DNA from: CADCTQ01 sp963844325 | GTDB taxonomy: Bacteria; Bacteroidota; Bacteroidia; Cytophagales; 172606-1 | Assembly (NCBI GenBank): GCA_963844325.1 | Contig: CAWJNV010000001.1 | Span: forward strand, 806,001-870,000 | Reading direction: 5' to 3' | Length of the DNA stretch: 64,000 bases | The notes under the pieces: model-generated | Told to the model about the DNA's origin: nothing | Databases searched by the model: none | What the model saw: the letters and a program-made list of their open reading frames with translations, nothing else | In this document: in pieces, positions 8,990 to 18,900 of the stretch | Layout of the letters: each line of letters begins with the position of its first letter | Numbering within the stretch: position 1 is the first letter of the stretch | Made by a program: the position numbers and the translations under genes

Positions 8990-10715
8990 ATGAGTTTAGA
9001 TATTAAAGTCCCCTCCGTGGGCGAGTCCATTACCGAAGTAACCATTGCCAACTGGCACAAGAAAGACGGTGACTCCGTGAACGTGGACGACGTACTGTGC
9101 GAACTTGAATCCGATAAGGCAACCTTTGAACTGAACGCCGAATCAGCCGGCATCCTCCGGATCGTGGCCCGGGAAGGCGAAACCGTACCCATCGGCGGCC
9201 TCATCTGCCGCATTGAAGAAAGCAACGGCGCCCAGGGTTCCAATGGCACGGCCCCCAAAACCGCCGCCAGGACGGAACCCACCACGCCGGCCGCCAACCC
9301 CGTAACGCCGGCCGTTCAGCCGCCGCCGCAGCCCCAGCCCGTGGCGCAGGCACCTGCCCCTACGCCGCCCCCCCCCTCAACGCCCGCGCCTGCACAAGGC
9401 AAGGTGGTGGAAATGAAGGTGCCGGCCGTCGGTGAATCCATTGCCGAAGTGACCATCGGTCCCTGGCAGAAAAAGGACGGCGACCAGGTGCAGCAGGACG
9501 AAGTGCTGTGCGAAATCGAATCCGACAAGGCGACCTTCGAACTGACGGCCGAAGCCTCGGGCACCCTCCGCGTCGTGGCCCAGCAGGGCGACACGCTCCC
9601 CATCGGGGCCCTGATCTGCCGCATCGAACCGGCCACCACCGCCGACCTTACGGTGCCCAAGGAGCCCTACGCCGCTCCCAAGGAGATTTTACAGGCCGAG
9701 AACCAGCAGTCGGACCAGCCGGGCAAGCTGGCCTCCAACGTGAAAGAAGCGCCGGTTGCGGGCAACTACGCCACTGGCCACGCCTCGCCTTCCGCCGCCA
9801 AAATCCTGGCCGAAAAGGGCATTGACGCGAAAGGCGTGCAGGGCACCGGCCCCGACGGCCGCATCATCAAAGCCGATGCATTAAACGCGCAGCAGCCGGT
9901 AGCAGGCAATAATCAGCCAGCAGTGAGCAGTAACCAGCCGGCAGTAAGCACTAAGCCCGCCGCCCAGCCGCCGGCCGCTCCGGCCAAAGCTGCTACGCCG
10001 CAGCCCTCCGGTGTCCGGGAACAGCGCCGCCAGAAGATGAGCGTCGCTCCGCAAAACCATTGCCCGGCGCCTCGTGGCCGTGAAAAATGAGACGGCCATG
10101 CTCACCACGTTCAACGAGGTGGACATGAAGCCGATCATGGACCTGCGGGCCAAGTACAAGGACAAGTTCAAGGAAAAGCACAGCGTGGGCCTTGGCTTTA
10201 TGTCGTTCTTCGCCAAGGCGTGCTGCGTGGCCCTGCAGGAATGGCCCGCCGTCAACGCCATGATTGACGGCGACGAGATGGTGTTCAATGACTTCTGCGA
10301 CATTTCGGTGGCCGTCTCCACGCCCAAGGGCCTGGTGGTGCCCGTGATCCGCAACGCGGACCAAATGTCGTTCGCCCAGATCGAGGCCGAAATCATCCGC
10401 CTCGCCACCCGGGCCCGCGACGGCAAACTGGGCATCGACGAGATGACCGGCGGCACGTTCACCATCACCAACGGCGGCGTGTTCGGCTCGATGATGTCTA
10501 CCCCGATCATCAACGCGCCGCAGTCGGCCATCCTGGGCATGCACAACATCGTGGAGCGGCCCATTGCCGTGGATGGGCAAGTGGTGATCCGCCCGATGAT
10601 GTACGTGGCCCTCTCCTACGACCACCGCATCATCGACGGCCGCGAATCGGTAAGCTTCCTGGTCCGCGTGAAGCAACTGCTCGAAGACCCGATGCGCCTG
10701 CTGCTGGAGGTATAA
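8990..10715 (+). pseudogene. odhB: Dihydrolipoyl succinyltransferase (E2o) with two lipoyl domains; one frameshift
   Basis: E2 core of the 2-oxoglutarate dehydrogenase complex, carrying succinyl groups on lipoyl-lysines to CoA. In order: lipoyl domain 1 (about 1-78, ESDKATFEL), Pro/Ala linker, lipoyl domain 2 (about 140-215, the same ESDKATFEL), linker, E3-binding domain (SPSAAKILAEKGIDAKGV), a Gln/Pro/Ala linker with repeated NNQPAVS units, then the catalytic domain ending in the SYDHRIIDG active-site motif. The frame is broken once: about one extra base near 10043-10046, between QKMS and LRKTIARRLVAVKNE, moves the rest to another phase. With that base removed the gene is full length. The change resembles the lesions in odhA just upstream, so a consensus error is as likely as a real mutation. 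Confidence 0.9.
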
Positions 10716-10740
10716 TCCGGGCGGTACGCCTTTACATGAG

Positions 10741-10779
10741 AAAGAGGTACGGTTGTTGAAGCCGTACCTCTTTTCTTTT
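10741..10779 (+). terminator. Rho-independent terminator after odhB
   Basis: AAGAGGTACGG pairs with CCGTACCTCTT across a short loop, followed by TTTCTTTT. It lies 25 bp after the odhB stop. Confidence 0.85.
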
Positions 10780-10798
10780 AGCCCAACCCCAACTGCCC

Positions 10799-11302
10799 AT
10801 GAAATTTTTACCCTTCCTGCTCCTTGCGTTCCTCGCCTGGCCGCCGGCGCATTGCCAAACCAGGCTCGTGCTGGAAAACAGCCGCACGGGCCGGCAGAAA
10901 GAAATCAAACCCGGCTCCCGGGTCCGGCTCCGGTTCGACACCCGTTACGAGGGGCTGAAGGTACGCCAGCAGGGCCGGGTGCTGTCGCTGAGCGATTCCA
11001 CGCTGACGTTCGTGGTACCCCTGCGCAAAGACACTGTAACGGTCGCCCTTTCGCAGATCACGGGCATTGGGAAATACAACGGGGTGGGTGCCGTGGCCCT
11101 GGGCTTGGGGGCAGGTGCCCTCGGAGGTGTTGCCCTGGGACTTACCGAACGGGAACGGGAAGGAGAACGGGCCCGGCCGGGAGCTACCCTGCTGGCCCTC
11201 CTGGGGGTAACGGTACTCGCCAGCAGCCTGGACGCCCTGGTGTACCCGGTGTGTAAGGTGAACAGCGCCAATGCCACGTGGCGCTTGAAGGCTGTCCAAT
11301 AA
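10799..11302 (+). CDS. Hypothetical exported/membrane protein
   Basis: 167 aa with a clear signal peptide (MKFLPFLLLAFLAWPPAHC; the Cys at 19 could be a lipid anchor, though the -3 to -1 residues PAH are poor for a lipobox). The middle is a small beta-rich domain (about 25-95), then a Gly/Ala-rich hydrophobic segment (YNGVGAVALGLGAGALGG) and a second hydrophobic stretch (ATLLALLGVTVLASSL). I do not recognise the family. It follows the odhB terminator, so it is probably transcribed separately. Confidence 0.7.
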   Translation: MKFLPFLLLAFLAWPPAHCQTRLVLENSRTGRQKEIKPGSRVRLRFDTRYEGLKVRQQGRVLSLSDSTLTFVVPLRKDTVTVALSQITGIGKYNGVGAVALGLGAGALGGVALGLTEREREGERARPGATLLALLGVTVLASSLDALVYPVCKVNSANATWRLKAVQ

Positions 11303-11353
11303 GGGATTGGCCGGCTCTTTTCCGGAATTTCTCGTAAGAATACGCCTCTGAAT

Positions 11354-11836
11354 TTATTCTCCCTTCTCCCTGCTTGTCTTGGTCTCCCCTTTCAACCTGG
11401 GATCAAATGGATGTGCCTGGACTGACTGGATCACGATGCCGGCGTGCTCTTCATGCAAAGGGTTTAACAAGTAGTTATACTCGCTGTGCAGTTGAGCAGA
11501 TGGTACGCGCATGATCCAGTACTTCCGGGCGTCAATCCACGCTTTGGCAATCATGGGTAACTGAGCAGGATAAGGATACTCATACCAGTTTTTCGGCAAC
11601 TGGTCAGGTTCCACGAACAGAATGGAAGCAGTATTCGGTACTTTCACTACAATCAGAGACCGGTTCTTGGGTAAAACGGGTGAGTTTGCCAGTACTTCCA
11701 ATTTGGCAAGCGAAGCTGAAGCCGACGTATATAATACTCTGGTGCCCTGCAAGTGCCATCTTCCGGCTCCCTTTACACAGCCTTCCCCCGTTAAATCTTC
11801 TATGTATTTGGTCTTTCCTATTCGGTAAAGCAGCAT
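11354..11836 (-). CDS. RES-domain toxin (NAD-degrading family)
   Basis: 160-aa RES protein, the toxin half of a type II toxin-antitoxin pair. The family signature is visible at the N-terminus: YRIGKTKY, then an Arg/Gly region (GAGRWHLQGTRVLYTS) and a Glu in LAKLEVLAN. Known RES toxins break down NAD+, which arrests growth. The gene starts 3 bp after the antitoxin stop, so the two are co-transcribed with the antitoxin first. It appears intact. Composition is more AT-rich than the flanking genes, which fits acquisition by transfer. Confidence 0.9.
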   Translation of the reverse strand: MLLYRIGKTKYIEDLTGEGCVKGAGRWHLQGTRVLYTSASASLAKLEVLANSPVLPKNRSLIVVKVPNTASILFVEPDQLPKNWYEYPYPAQLPMIAKAWIDARKYWIMRVPSAQLHSEYNYLLNPLHEEHAGIVIQSVQAHPFDPRLKGETKTSREKGE

Positions 11837-11839
11837 GCA

Positions 11840-12289
11840 TTATGAATATATACTGTACTCGATTCGGTTCAGCAAGTCCATGATCTGCTCCCTGCCAATT
11901 GAGGAATGCATCAGTTCAATGGGTTTGATGTCACCAAGCGCAGGGTTCCTGATGTGCAACCAGTCCCTGAAATCGTCCTCATCCTCAAAAACCGAGATGC
12001 CTTGGGCGATTACAGTGGCAACTTGAATTGTCTTTTCAGCTTCATCGGCAGTCAGCACCGTCTGCTCTTTTAACCGGCGTTGCAGGGTACTTTCCGAAAT
12101 GGCAATAAACCTGCTTACCTCTTTATTGGTAAAATTCATCCTATCCTGCAGAGCACGTACGGCCTTAATGGACAGGTCTTTACTTACTCTGATCCAATCC
12201 AAACTGTTGTTGACAACGTGAGGCACTACCGCCTTTCCCCCCATTACTTCTATCACTTCATCCAGGTGCGTCCTCATAACTATATTCAT
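11840..12289 (-). CDS. Xre/MbcA/ParS-type antitoxin (DUF2384)
   Basis: 149 aa. An N-terminal helix-turn-helix (about 45-75, TNKEVSRFIAISESTLQRRL) is followed by a C-terminal toxin-binding domain (about 95-149, ISVFEDEDDFRDWLHIRNPAL) typical of antitoxins paired with RES toxins. The start may be ATG 12289 or ATG 12277 (Met5); the second would leave the operator at 12284-12316 wholly upstream. It is expected to neutralise the RES toxin and repress its own operon. Confidence 0.9.
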   Translation of the reverse strand: MNIVMRTHLDEVIEVMGGKAVVPHVVNNSLDWIRVSKDLSIKAVRALQDRMNFTNKEVSRFIAISESTLQRRLKEQTVLTADEAEKTIQVATVIAQGISVFEDEDDFRDWLHIRNPALGDIKPIELMHSSIGREQIMDLLNRIEYSIYS

Positions 12290-12316
12290 TTGAGTATTTT
12301 ATACATTCATTTGAAT
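12284..12316. promoter_or_regulatory. Candidate autoregulatory operator of the RES/Xre operon
   Basis: Two direct copies of ATTCATTTGA(G/A)T start at 12284 and 12305, exactly 21 bp (two helical turns) apart, over the start of the antitoxin gene. The second copy is also a dyad (ATTCA-TT-TGAAT). Confidence 0.5.
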
Positions 12317-12391
12317 GCAATCTTAACCTATAAACGGCTAAGATGCAACAAAGGTGCCGCGGATTTCAAGGATTTTGAATAGCCTTCCGTC

Positions 12392-15300
12392 TCAGCTCAT
12401 TCCCGCATTTTCCGCAACAGGGACGTCGGCAGCGGCGGTGTCGGGCAGGCAGAGGCTGGCCGGCAGAAAGGCTTCGAACACCGTTTCTTCGGGCCGGTAG
12501 GGTTGCAGTTCGATCCGGCCGTTCAGCCGTTCGGCGGCAATCTTGGCGATGTACAAACCCAAACCGGTGCCGCTGGCATTGACGGTTCCGCGGAAGAACA
12601 TCGTAAACAGTTTGCTCCGCAGGTCGGGCAGGATGCCCATGCCGTTGTCGCGGACCTGGATGCCCACCTCCCCGCTTGCCGCCCGGGTGAGCAGCACCGA
12701 TACGTAGGAGTTTTCCTTCCGTTTGCTGAACCGGAACGCGTTGTCGATGAGGTTGACCAGGATGGTGCGCACCAGCACCGGGTCGGCCAGCAGGGTAACG
12801 GTGGCCGTGCTTTCCAGCTGCAGTTTTACTTTTTCGTACCCGGGCAGGGCCTTGGCCGTCCCGGCAATTTCCCGGATCAGTTCGTTCAGGGACACGGGTT
12901 GCGGCTTGGCTTCCAGGTTCCGGATTTCGTAGATGCCCAGGATGCGCACCAGCGTCTGGTTGGCTTTGTCGCAGGTGCGGTCCAGCAGGTTGATGTATTC
13001 CTGCGCTTTGGGCTCCGTTACGTCGAGGGCCGCCACCTTGCAGAGCCCGGCCAGCGTAGCCACCGGCCCCTTGATGTCGTGCGAGGCGCGGTAGATGAAC
13101 ATATCGAGTTCCTGGTTGGCGCTGACCACCGACTCGTAAGCTCTCTTGAGTTCCTGCGTCCGTTCTTCCACGCGGCTTTCGAGGGCGTCGTTGATGGCTT
13201 CGATTTCCTGGTTTTTTTGCAGGAGCTGGGCCGTCCGTTCCCGCACCTGCGCTTCCAGCACCTCTTTTTGCTTTTCCACCGAATGGATGCGGTGCTTGTA
13301 GTAGGCCACGCCCGAGCCGACGAACAGGACCACGAAGAGGGTGCGGGCCCACCAGGTGCTGTACCACGCCGGCCGGATGACGATGCGTACCGACACGCCT
13401 TTGTCGTTCCAGACGCCGTTCTTGTCGGCGGCCTTCACCCGGAACACGTATTCGTGGGGGTCGAGGTTGGTGTACGATGCCGTGCGGCGGGTGCCGATGT
13501 AGTTCCAGTTTTTGTCGACGCCCTCCAGGATGTAGGCGTACCGGTTGCGGGCCGGGTCCAGGAAGCTGAGCATGGCAAACTCAAATTCGAGGAAGTTCTG
13601 GTTGTAATTGAGCACCAGTTCGGACTGCGTGAGGGGTTGCTTCTCCCCCATCAGCGTAAAGCCCGTGATGTACACCGGGGCGGCGTACTCCCGGTCCAGG
13701 ATTTTGGCCGGGTCGAACGAGAGGAAGTGATTGGCGCCGCCGAAAAACAATTCGCCGCCCTTGCTGCGGAAGTAGGCCGACTGCTGAAACTCGTTGCTGT
13801 AGAGGCCCTCGGCAACGGTGAATTTCTTCATCCGCTTCGTTTTGGGCGAGTACCGCACCAGGCCCTTCGAGACCGTGCTGATCCAGAGGTTGCCCTTCTG
13901 GTCCTTCACGATGCCGCAAATGTTGTCTTCGGGCAGGCCGTCGAGGGTGGTGATGGGCGTAAAAGTTTCGGTTTTGGCGTCCAGCCGGCAGATGCCCCCG
14001 TCGAACGTACCGATCCACAGGGCCCCGTCGGCTTCGGCCAGCGCCGTAATCGAATTGCTGGTCAGGCCAGCCTCTTTCGCGTCTTTGCCGTAGTTGGTAA
14101 ACGTCTGCGTCCGCGGGTCGAAGCGGGAGAGGCCGGCCTCTTTGGTGCCGATCCACAGGTTGCCGGCGGCGTCTTCGTAGATCACCTTCAAGGCGTTGCT
14201 GGCAATGGAACGCGGGTTTTGGGGGTCGTGCCAGAAGGAAGTGAACATTTCCGTTTGCGGGTCCAGGCGGCACAGCCCGCCGTCGTACGTGCCGATCCAG
14301 AGAATGCCCTGGCGGTCTTTGTGGATGGCTTCGATGCCGTCGCTGGTAAGCCCGTCTTTGGCGAAGGAGTCGCTGGCGAACCGGCGGAACCGGCCGGTAT
14401 TTTTGTCGTACACCAGCAGGCCGTTGTCGGCCGTACCCACCCAGATGCGACCCGCGTTGTCTTCGCAGAGGGCATTGACGGTGCCCGAGAGGTTGGGCAG
14501 GCGGTTGCCCAGGAGCTTGTCGTACGACGTATAGGCAGCGGCGGCGGGGTCGTACGAGTACAGTCCTTCGGTAGTGCCGATCCAGGTGATGCCCGCGCCG
14601 TCTTCGAGCAGGGCCGTTACCGAGCCGGCTTCGAAAGTGCCGTCATTGCTGATGAATTGCCGGAAGACCTGGCTCTGCGCCTCGAATTTGTCCACGCCGC
14701 CGCCCTCGGTGGCCACCCACACCGTACCCGCCCGGTCGGCCAGGATGGCGTTGATGTTGTTGTTGCCCAGGCTCAACAGGTTGAGCCGGTCGTGCGTGTA
14801 CGACTGGAACGTTTCGGTAGCCGGGTCGAAGCGGTGCAGGCCGCCCTCTTTCACCGTGCCCACCCACAAGTAGCCCAGTTGGTCTTCCTCGATGGCGTGC
14901 ACGTACTCATTGGTGAGGCTGCCGGGTTTGCCCGACGCGGCGAAGGTTTTAAACAGGCCCGTACTCACGTTCAGGCGGCACAGCCCGCTGCCGTTGGTAC
15001 CCGCCCAGATGAACCCGTTCCGGTCTTCGTGCACGGCGTACACGTCGTTGGCGGCAATGCTGCCGGGGCGCTGCGCGTCGTGCAGGTACACGGTGAAAAT
15101 TTCTTCCCCGGGCAGGAATTTGCAGAGGCCGCCGCCGTAGGTACCCAGCCAGAGGGCGCCGGCCCGGTCTTCGTAAATGCTGATGACGTTGTTGCTGCTC
15201 AGGCCCTGCGGCAGCCCCTCGGTGCGGTAGTAGGTTTTGACTTTGCCCGTTTTGGGGTCAAGCTTGCTCAGGCCCCCGCCGAAGGTACCCACCCAGAGGT

Positions 15301-15787
15301 TGCCCTGCCCGTCCTGGTGAATGGCGCACACGTTGTTGGAACCGATGCCGCCGGGGGTCCGCGGGTCGTATTTATACACGGTGCAGGTGCCCGTGTTGCG
15401 GTCGAGGCGGTTGAGGCCGGCGTCGGCCGTACCGACCCAGATGGTGCCGTCGCGGTCTTCGCAGAGGGCCTGGATGTGATTGCTCGACAGGGTGTTGGTG
15501 TCTTCGGGGTCGTGCCGGAACGACTCGAAGGTGTACCCGTTGTAGTAGCTCAGCCCGCTTTTGGTGCCAATCCATACGTACCCCTTGCGGTCCTGCATGA
15601 GGCAGTACGCGTTTTTGTGCCCGATGCCCTGTTCCACCGAAAAGTGATCGAACCGGACTTCGTTGTGCTGGGCCCCGGCCGGCCCGAGCCCTACCAGCCA
15701 CGTAAGGGCAACCAGTACCCGGAGGTACCCGTCCCGCAGGGCCGGAAAGCGGCTGGCAATGGCTTGCATGTATCGTTGGTGTTTCAA
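12392..15787 (-). CDS. Two-component-propeller sensor histidine kinase
   Basis: About 1131 aa, membrane-bound sensor kinase. Signal peptide, then 14 propeller repeats of the xLWIGTxxGGL type (two seven-bladed propellers, about 45-700), a Y_Y_Y domain (about 705-770, with YILEGVDKNW), one transmembrane helix (about 780-805, ARTLFVVLFVGSGVAYY), a coiled coil, and a kinase core. The core shows an H box (YRASHDIKGPVATL, His near 902), N box (NLIDNAFRFSK), G1 (DNGMGI) and G2 (GTGLGLYIAK). Unlike hybrid relatives it has no receiver or AraC output domain, so a separate response regulator must exist, and none is nearby. Met7 (15769) is an alternative start. It lies next to the surface cassette on the same strand, 114 bp downstream, and might regulate it, but that is only a guess. 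In polysaccharide-use systems this family senses glycans. Confidence 0.93.
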   Translation of the reverse strand: MKHQRYMQAIASRFPALRDGYLRVLVALTWLVGLGPAGAQHNEVRFDHFSVEQGIGHKNAYCLMQDRKGYVWIGTKSGLSYYNGYTFESFRHDPEDTNTLSSNHIQALCEDRDGTIWVGTADAGLNRLDRNTGTCTVYKYDPRTPGGIGSNNVCAIHQDGQGNLWVGTFGGGLSKLDPKTGKVKTYYRTEGLPQGLSSNNVISIYEDRAGALWLGTYGGGLCKFLPGEEIFTVYLHDAQRPGSIAANDVYAVHEDRNGFIWAGTNGSGLCRLNVSTGLFKTFAASGKPGSLTNEYVHAIEEDQLGYLWVGTVKEGGLHRFDPATETFQSYTHDRLNLLSLGNNNINAILADRAGTVWVATEGGGVDKFEAQSQVFRQFISNDGTFEAGSVTALLEDGAGITWIGTTEGLYSYDPAAAAYTSYDKLLGNRLPNLSGTVNALCEDNAGRIWVGTADNGLLVYDKNTGRFRRFASDSFAKDGLTSDGIEAIHKDRQGILWIGTYDGGLCRLDPQTEMFTSFWHDPQNPRSIASNALKVIYEDAAGNLWIGTKEAGLSRFDPRTQTFTNYGKDAKEAGLTSNSITALAEADGALWIGTFDGGICRLDAKTETFTPITTLDGLPEDNICGIVKDQKGNLWISTVSKGLVRYSPKTKRMKKFTVAEGLYSNEFQQSAYFRSKGGELFFGGANHFLSFDPAKILDREYAAPVYITGFTLMGEKQPLTQSELVLNYNQNFLEFEFAMLSFLDPARNRYAYILEGVDKNWNYIGTRRTASYTNLDPHEYVFRVKAADKNGVWNDKGVSVRIVIRPAWYSTWWARTLFVVLFVGSGVAYYKHRIHSVEKQKEVLEAQVRERTAQLLQKNQEIEAINDALESRVEERTQELKRAYESVVSANQELDMFIYRASHDIKGPVATLAGLCKVAALDVTEPKAQEYINLLDRTCDKANQTLVRILGIYEIRNLEAKPQPVSLNELIREIAGTAKALPGYEKVKLQLESTATVTLLADPVLVRTILVNLIDNAFRFSKRKENSYVSVLLTRAASGEVGIQVRDNGMGILPDLRSKLFTMFFRGTVNASGTGLGLYIAKIAAERLNGRIELQPYRPEETVFEAFLPASLCLPDTAAADVPVAENAGMS

Positions 15788-15901
15788 TTTCTTTCTGGGA
15801 GATTACCCGTTTGCGCAAAACTTCAAGTAACGACGATTCCCCGTGGGGTGGTCTGTTTTACCGGACACGTTCTTACCCATGTAGGGTAACCCTGCCGGTT
15901 T

Positions 15902-18900
15902 TTACCGCCCCTTTATTTTTAAGGGACGCAGCGGCTCCACCCGGTCGCCGGTGAGGCCGTTGAGTTCCCGGAGCTGCGTGACCGGCACGCCAAACTTTTC
16001 GGCAATTTTCCGCAGGTCGGTGAGCGGCGTGATCACGAAAGCATCGGCTTCCAGCGGTTGGGCGGCCGGCACGCCCTTGAGGGTCAGGTCCACGCGCCGG
16101 TCGGAGGCGTTGCCGCTGCCTTTGCCCGCCCCCGTGCCGGACAGGCGCTTGCCGCGGGCATTCACCACCAGCGTGCCGGCCCGTACGCCTTTTTGCACCA
16201 GGTACTGCTGCACCGCCTGGCCGCGCTTGCGGCTCAGTTCTACATTGTAGCTGTCGTTGCCCACCTGGTCGGTAAAGGCGTTCAGCTCGATCTGCACGCC
16301 GGGATGCTCGCGGCAGTAGGTGACCAGGGCATCCAGGGTGTTGCGGGCGGTTTCGGCCAGGCTCCAGGCGTTGAAGCCAAAGAACACCGGTTCGAACTGC
16401 ACGCTGGCGGCGGCTTCGTGGTAAGCGAGCACCTCCAGGTCCTCCACGTAATATTCGGCCGGTTGGTCCACCCGGGCGGGGGGCGTTTGCAGGAGCAGCC
16501 GGTAGTTTTCGGGCACCACGAGGTTCACGTAGGCGAAGCTGCCGTCGGGATTGGTCCAGGTAGTCTTCAGCACTTCACCCTTGTCGTTCACCAGCGGAAT
16601 GGGGAGGCCCGCCGCCGGCCCGTTCGCGGTTGCGTTCAGCAGGCGGCCCTTCACGGTAAAACTCCGGTAAGGACCCATTTCGAAGGTGTTCAGGGCCGCC
16701 AGGTTCTTGCGGTAACCGTCCCCCTCGGCCCACTGCGGATCGGGGGCGGCCAGCGGGCGGCCCTTGCGGCCGGCTGCGGTTCGGGCCGGCGCCTGCCCGG
16801 GCATCTTTTCGAACACGTACGCCGGTTCGGTCAGCGCCGAAGCGTCGCCGCCGGGTGCATCCCGGGCAATGCGGCGGCTGATGACGCGGTCGAGGCGGCT
16901 GCGGTCTTCGGCCGGCAGGCTGGCGTAGTAGAACTGGTCTTCCTCGGTGAATTGCTCGTCGTTCCCCCCCAGTTGCGCGGCGCGGCGGGCGGCGGCCATG
17001 CGGTCAATGCGGTCCTTGTCGGCATCCGACAGCTTTTCGTACCGGAAAGCGTCGTCCTCCAGCGCCGAAAGGTCGTCGGTCGCTTTGCCGGCTGCCGTAC
17101 GGTCCGCCCGGGCCCGGGCCAGGCGGTCCCTTTCGGCGGCGTCCAGTTTGGCGTACCGGTACGGGTCATCGGTGGGCGGCGGCTCGGGCAGGTTGCCGGT
17201 GCGGCTTGCCCGTTCCCGTTCGGCGGGGCCCGCCGTGGCAACGGGAAGCTTTTCGTAAGTAAACGCCGGGTCGGCCAGCGAAGACGAGTCGCCGTTTTCG
17301 ACCAGTTGACCGAGCCGCGCCGCCACCACCCGGTCGAGGAGCCGCTTGCCGTCGGAGTCGAGCTTTTCGTAGTAAAAGGCGTCCTGCTTTTCCAGCGTCA
17401 GTTGCTGCTTGTTGCGCATGGCGCGGCGGTACGAGGAGGCAAAGCGGTGGATGCGGGCTTTTTCTTCGGGCGAAAGGTCCAGGTAAAACGCCTGGTCTTC
17501 GGCCCGGATGGCTTCTTCGCCGCCCTGGCGTTCAATGTTGTAGGCCACCAGCCGTTCGAGGCGGTCTTTCTCCTCCTGCGAGAGGCGTTCGTAAAAATTG
17601 AGGTCTTCCTGCGTGAGGGGCATTTCCTGGTGGTACACCTTGCCGGCTTCCTTGCGCGACGAGACACGGTCCAGCGACAGTTTGTCTTCGTCCGACAAAT
17701 ATTCCAGGTTGAAGTCCTGGAGGTAGTAGAAACGCGGGGCCTCCCGGCGGTCCTGGCCGTCGACGCTGGCCAGCACGGCGCTGCGGCTGAAGTTGTCGAA
17801 GGTGTACAGGTCGAAGCCGCCCGGCCCGCCGGCACGGTTGGAGGCCAGGTAACCTTTGTGGACGCCCATCACCAGGAAGAAATCATCGCGGTTGGAGTTG
17901 AAGGGCGGCCCCAGGTTGGCGACTTCGGGCGGAGTGCCCGGTTGCCGGGTTACGCCGTAGAGGTCGAGGCCGCCCAGCCCCAGGTGCCCGTCGGAGGCGA
18001 ACAGGAACTTGCCGTCCGTGGGATTTACGAACGGTGAGAGTTCGTTGCGCGGCGTGTTGATGGCTGCGCCCAGGTTCACGGCGGGGCTCCACGCGTCCTC
18101 CCCGGCGGTGACGCTCATCCAGAGGTCGTTCTGCCCCAGGCCGCCCGGGCGGTCTGAAACGAAAAACAGCGTATCCCCCGACCCCGACAGGGCCGGGTGG
18201 CGGGCATCGGCGCCGGGCACGTTGACGTTGCGGTTGAGCCGGACCGGCTTGCCCCACTTGCCTCCGCGCAACGTGGTGACGTAGAGTTTGCAGGAGGCGT
18301 CGGGTTCGCTGCAATTGGCGTAGTAGAACCTGGTGCGGTCACGGTTGAAGCAGCCGGTGCCTTCGTTCCAGCGGGTATTGAGTACCGCCGGCAAGCCGTT
18401 CTGTTCGTCGGCGTGCCAGGCGTCTCCCCGCTTGTGCAGGGCGTAAAAGTCGCTGAACGATTCGCCGAGCCGCGTATCGGCCATCCGCGCCGAGTCGAGT
18501 ACCCGGCCCGAAGTGACCAGCAGGGCCGTGTCGTGGTCCAGGATCACCGGGGCGTAGTCGTTGCCGGGGGTAGAGGCGGGCGGCGGCAGCAGGGCGAAGT
18601 TGAATTCGCGCCGGGCGAACTTCTCGCGGAGCAACGCGAAATGGCAGCCGTCCTTTTCGAGGGTGGCCCGGGCCATCCACGCGTCGCGGCCGGCCCACTC
18701 CTCCGGCGGGGCGGCTTTAAGCAGGACCAGGAACTTTTCGAAGTTGCCGATGGCGTAGGCGTATTTGCCGTTGAGCTTCTGCATGGCGGCGTAGTGGAAC
18801 AGGGCTTCCGGGTACGCGGCGGGGTCGGCATAGTGCACCTTGCCGTAGCCCGCCTCGGCGGCCGGGTAGCGGAACAGGCGCCGGTTGCAATCGGCCAGCC

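Noticed and set aside
12503..15889. A 1128-codon open frame on the plus strand
   Set aside because: Mirror of the propeller kinase; no signal peptide or recognisable domain, and biased composition.
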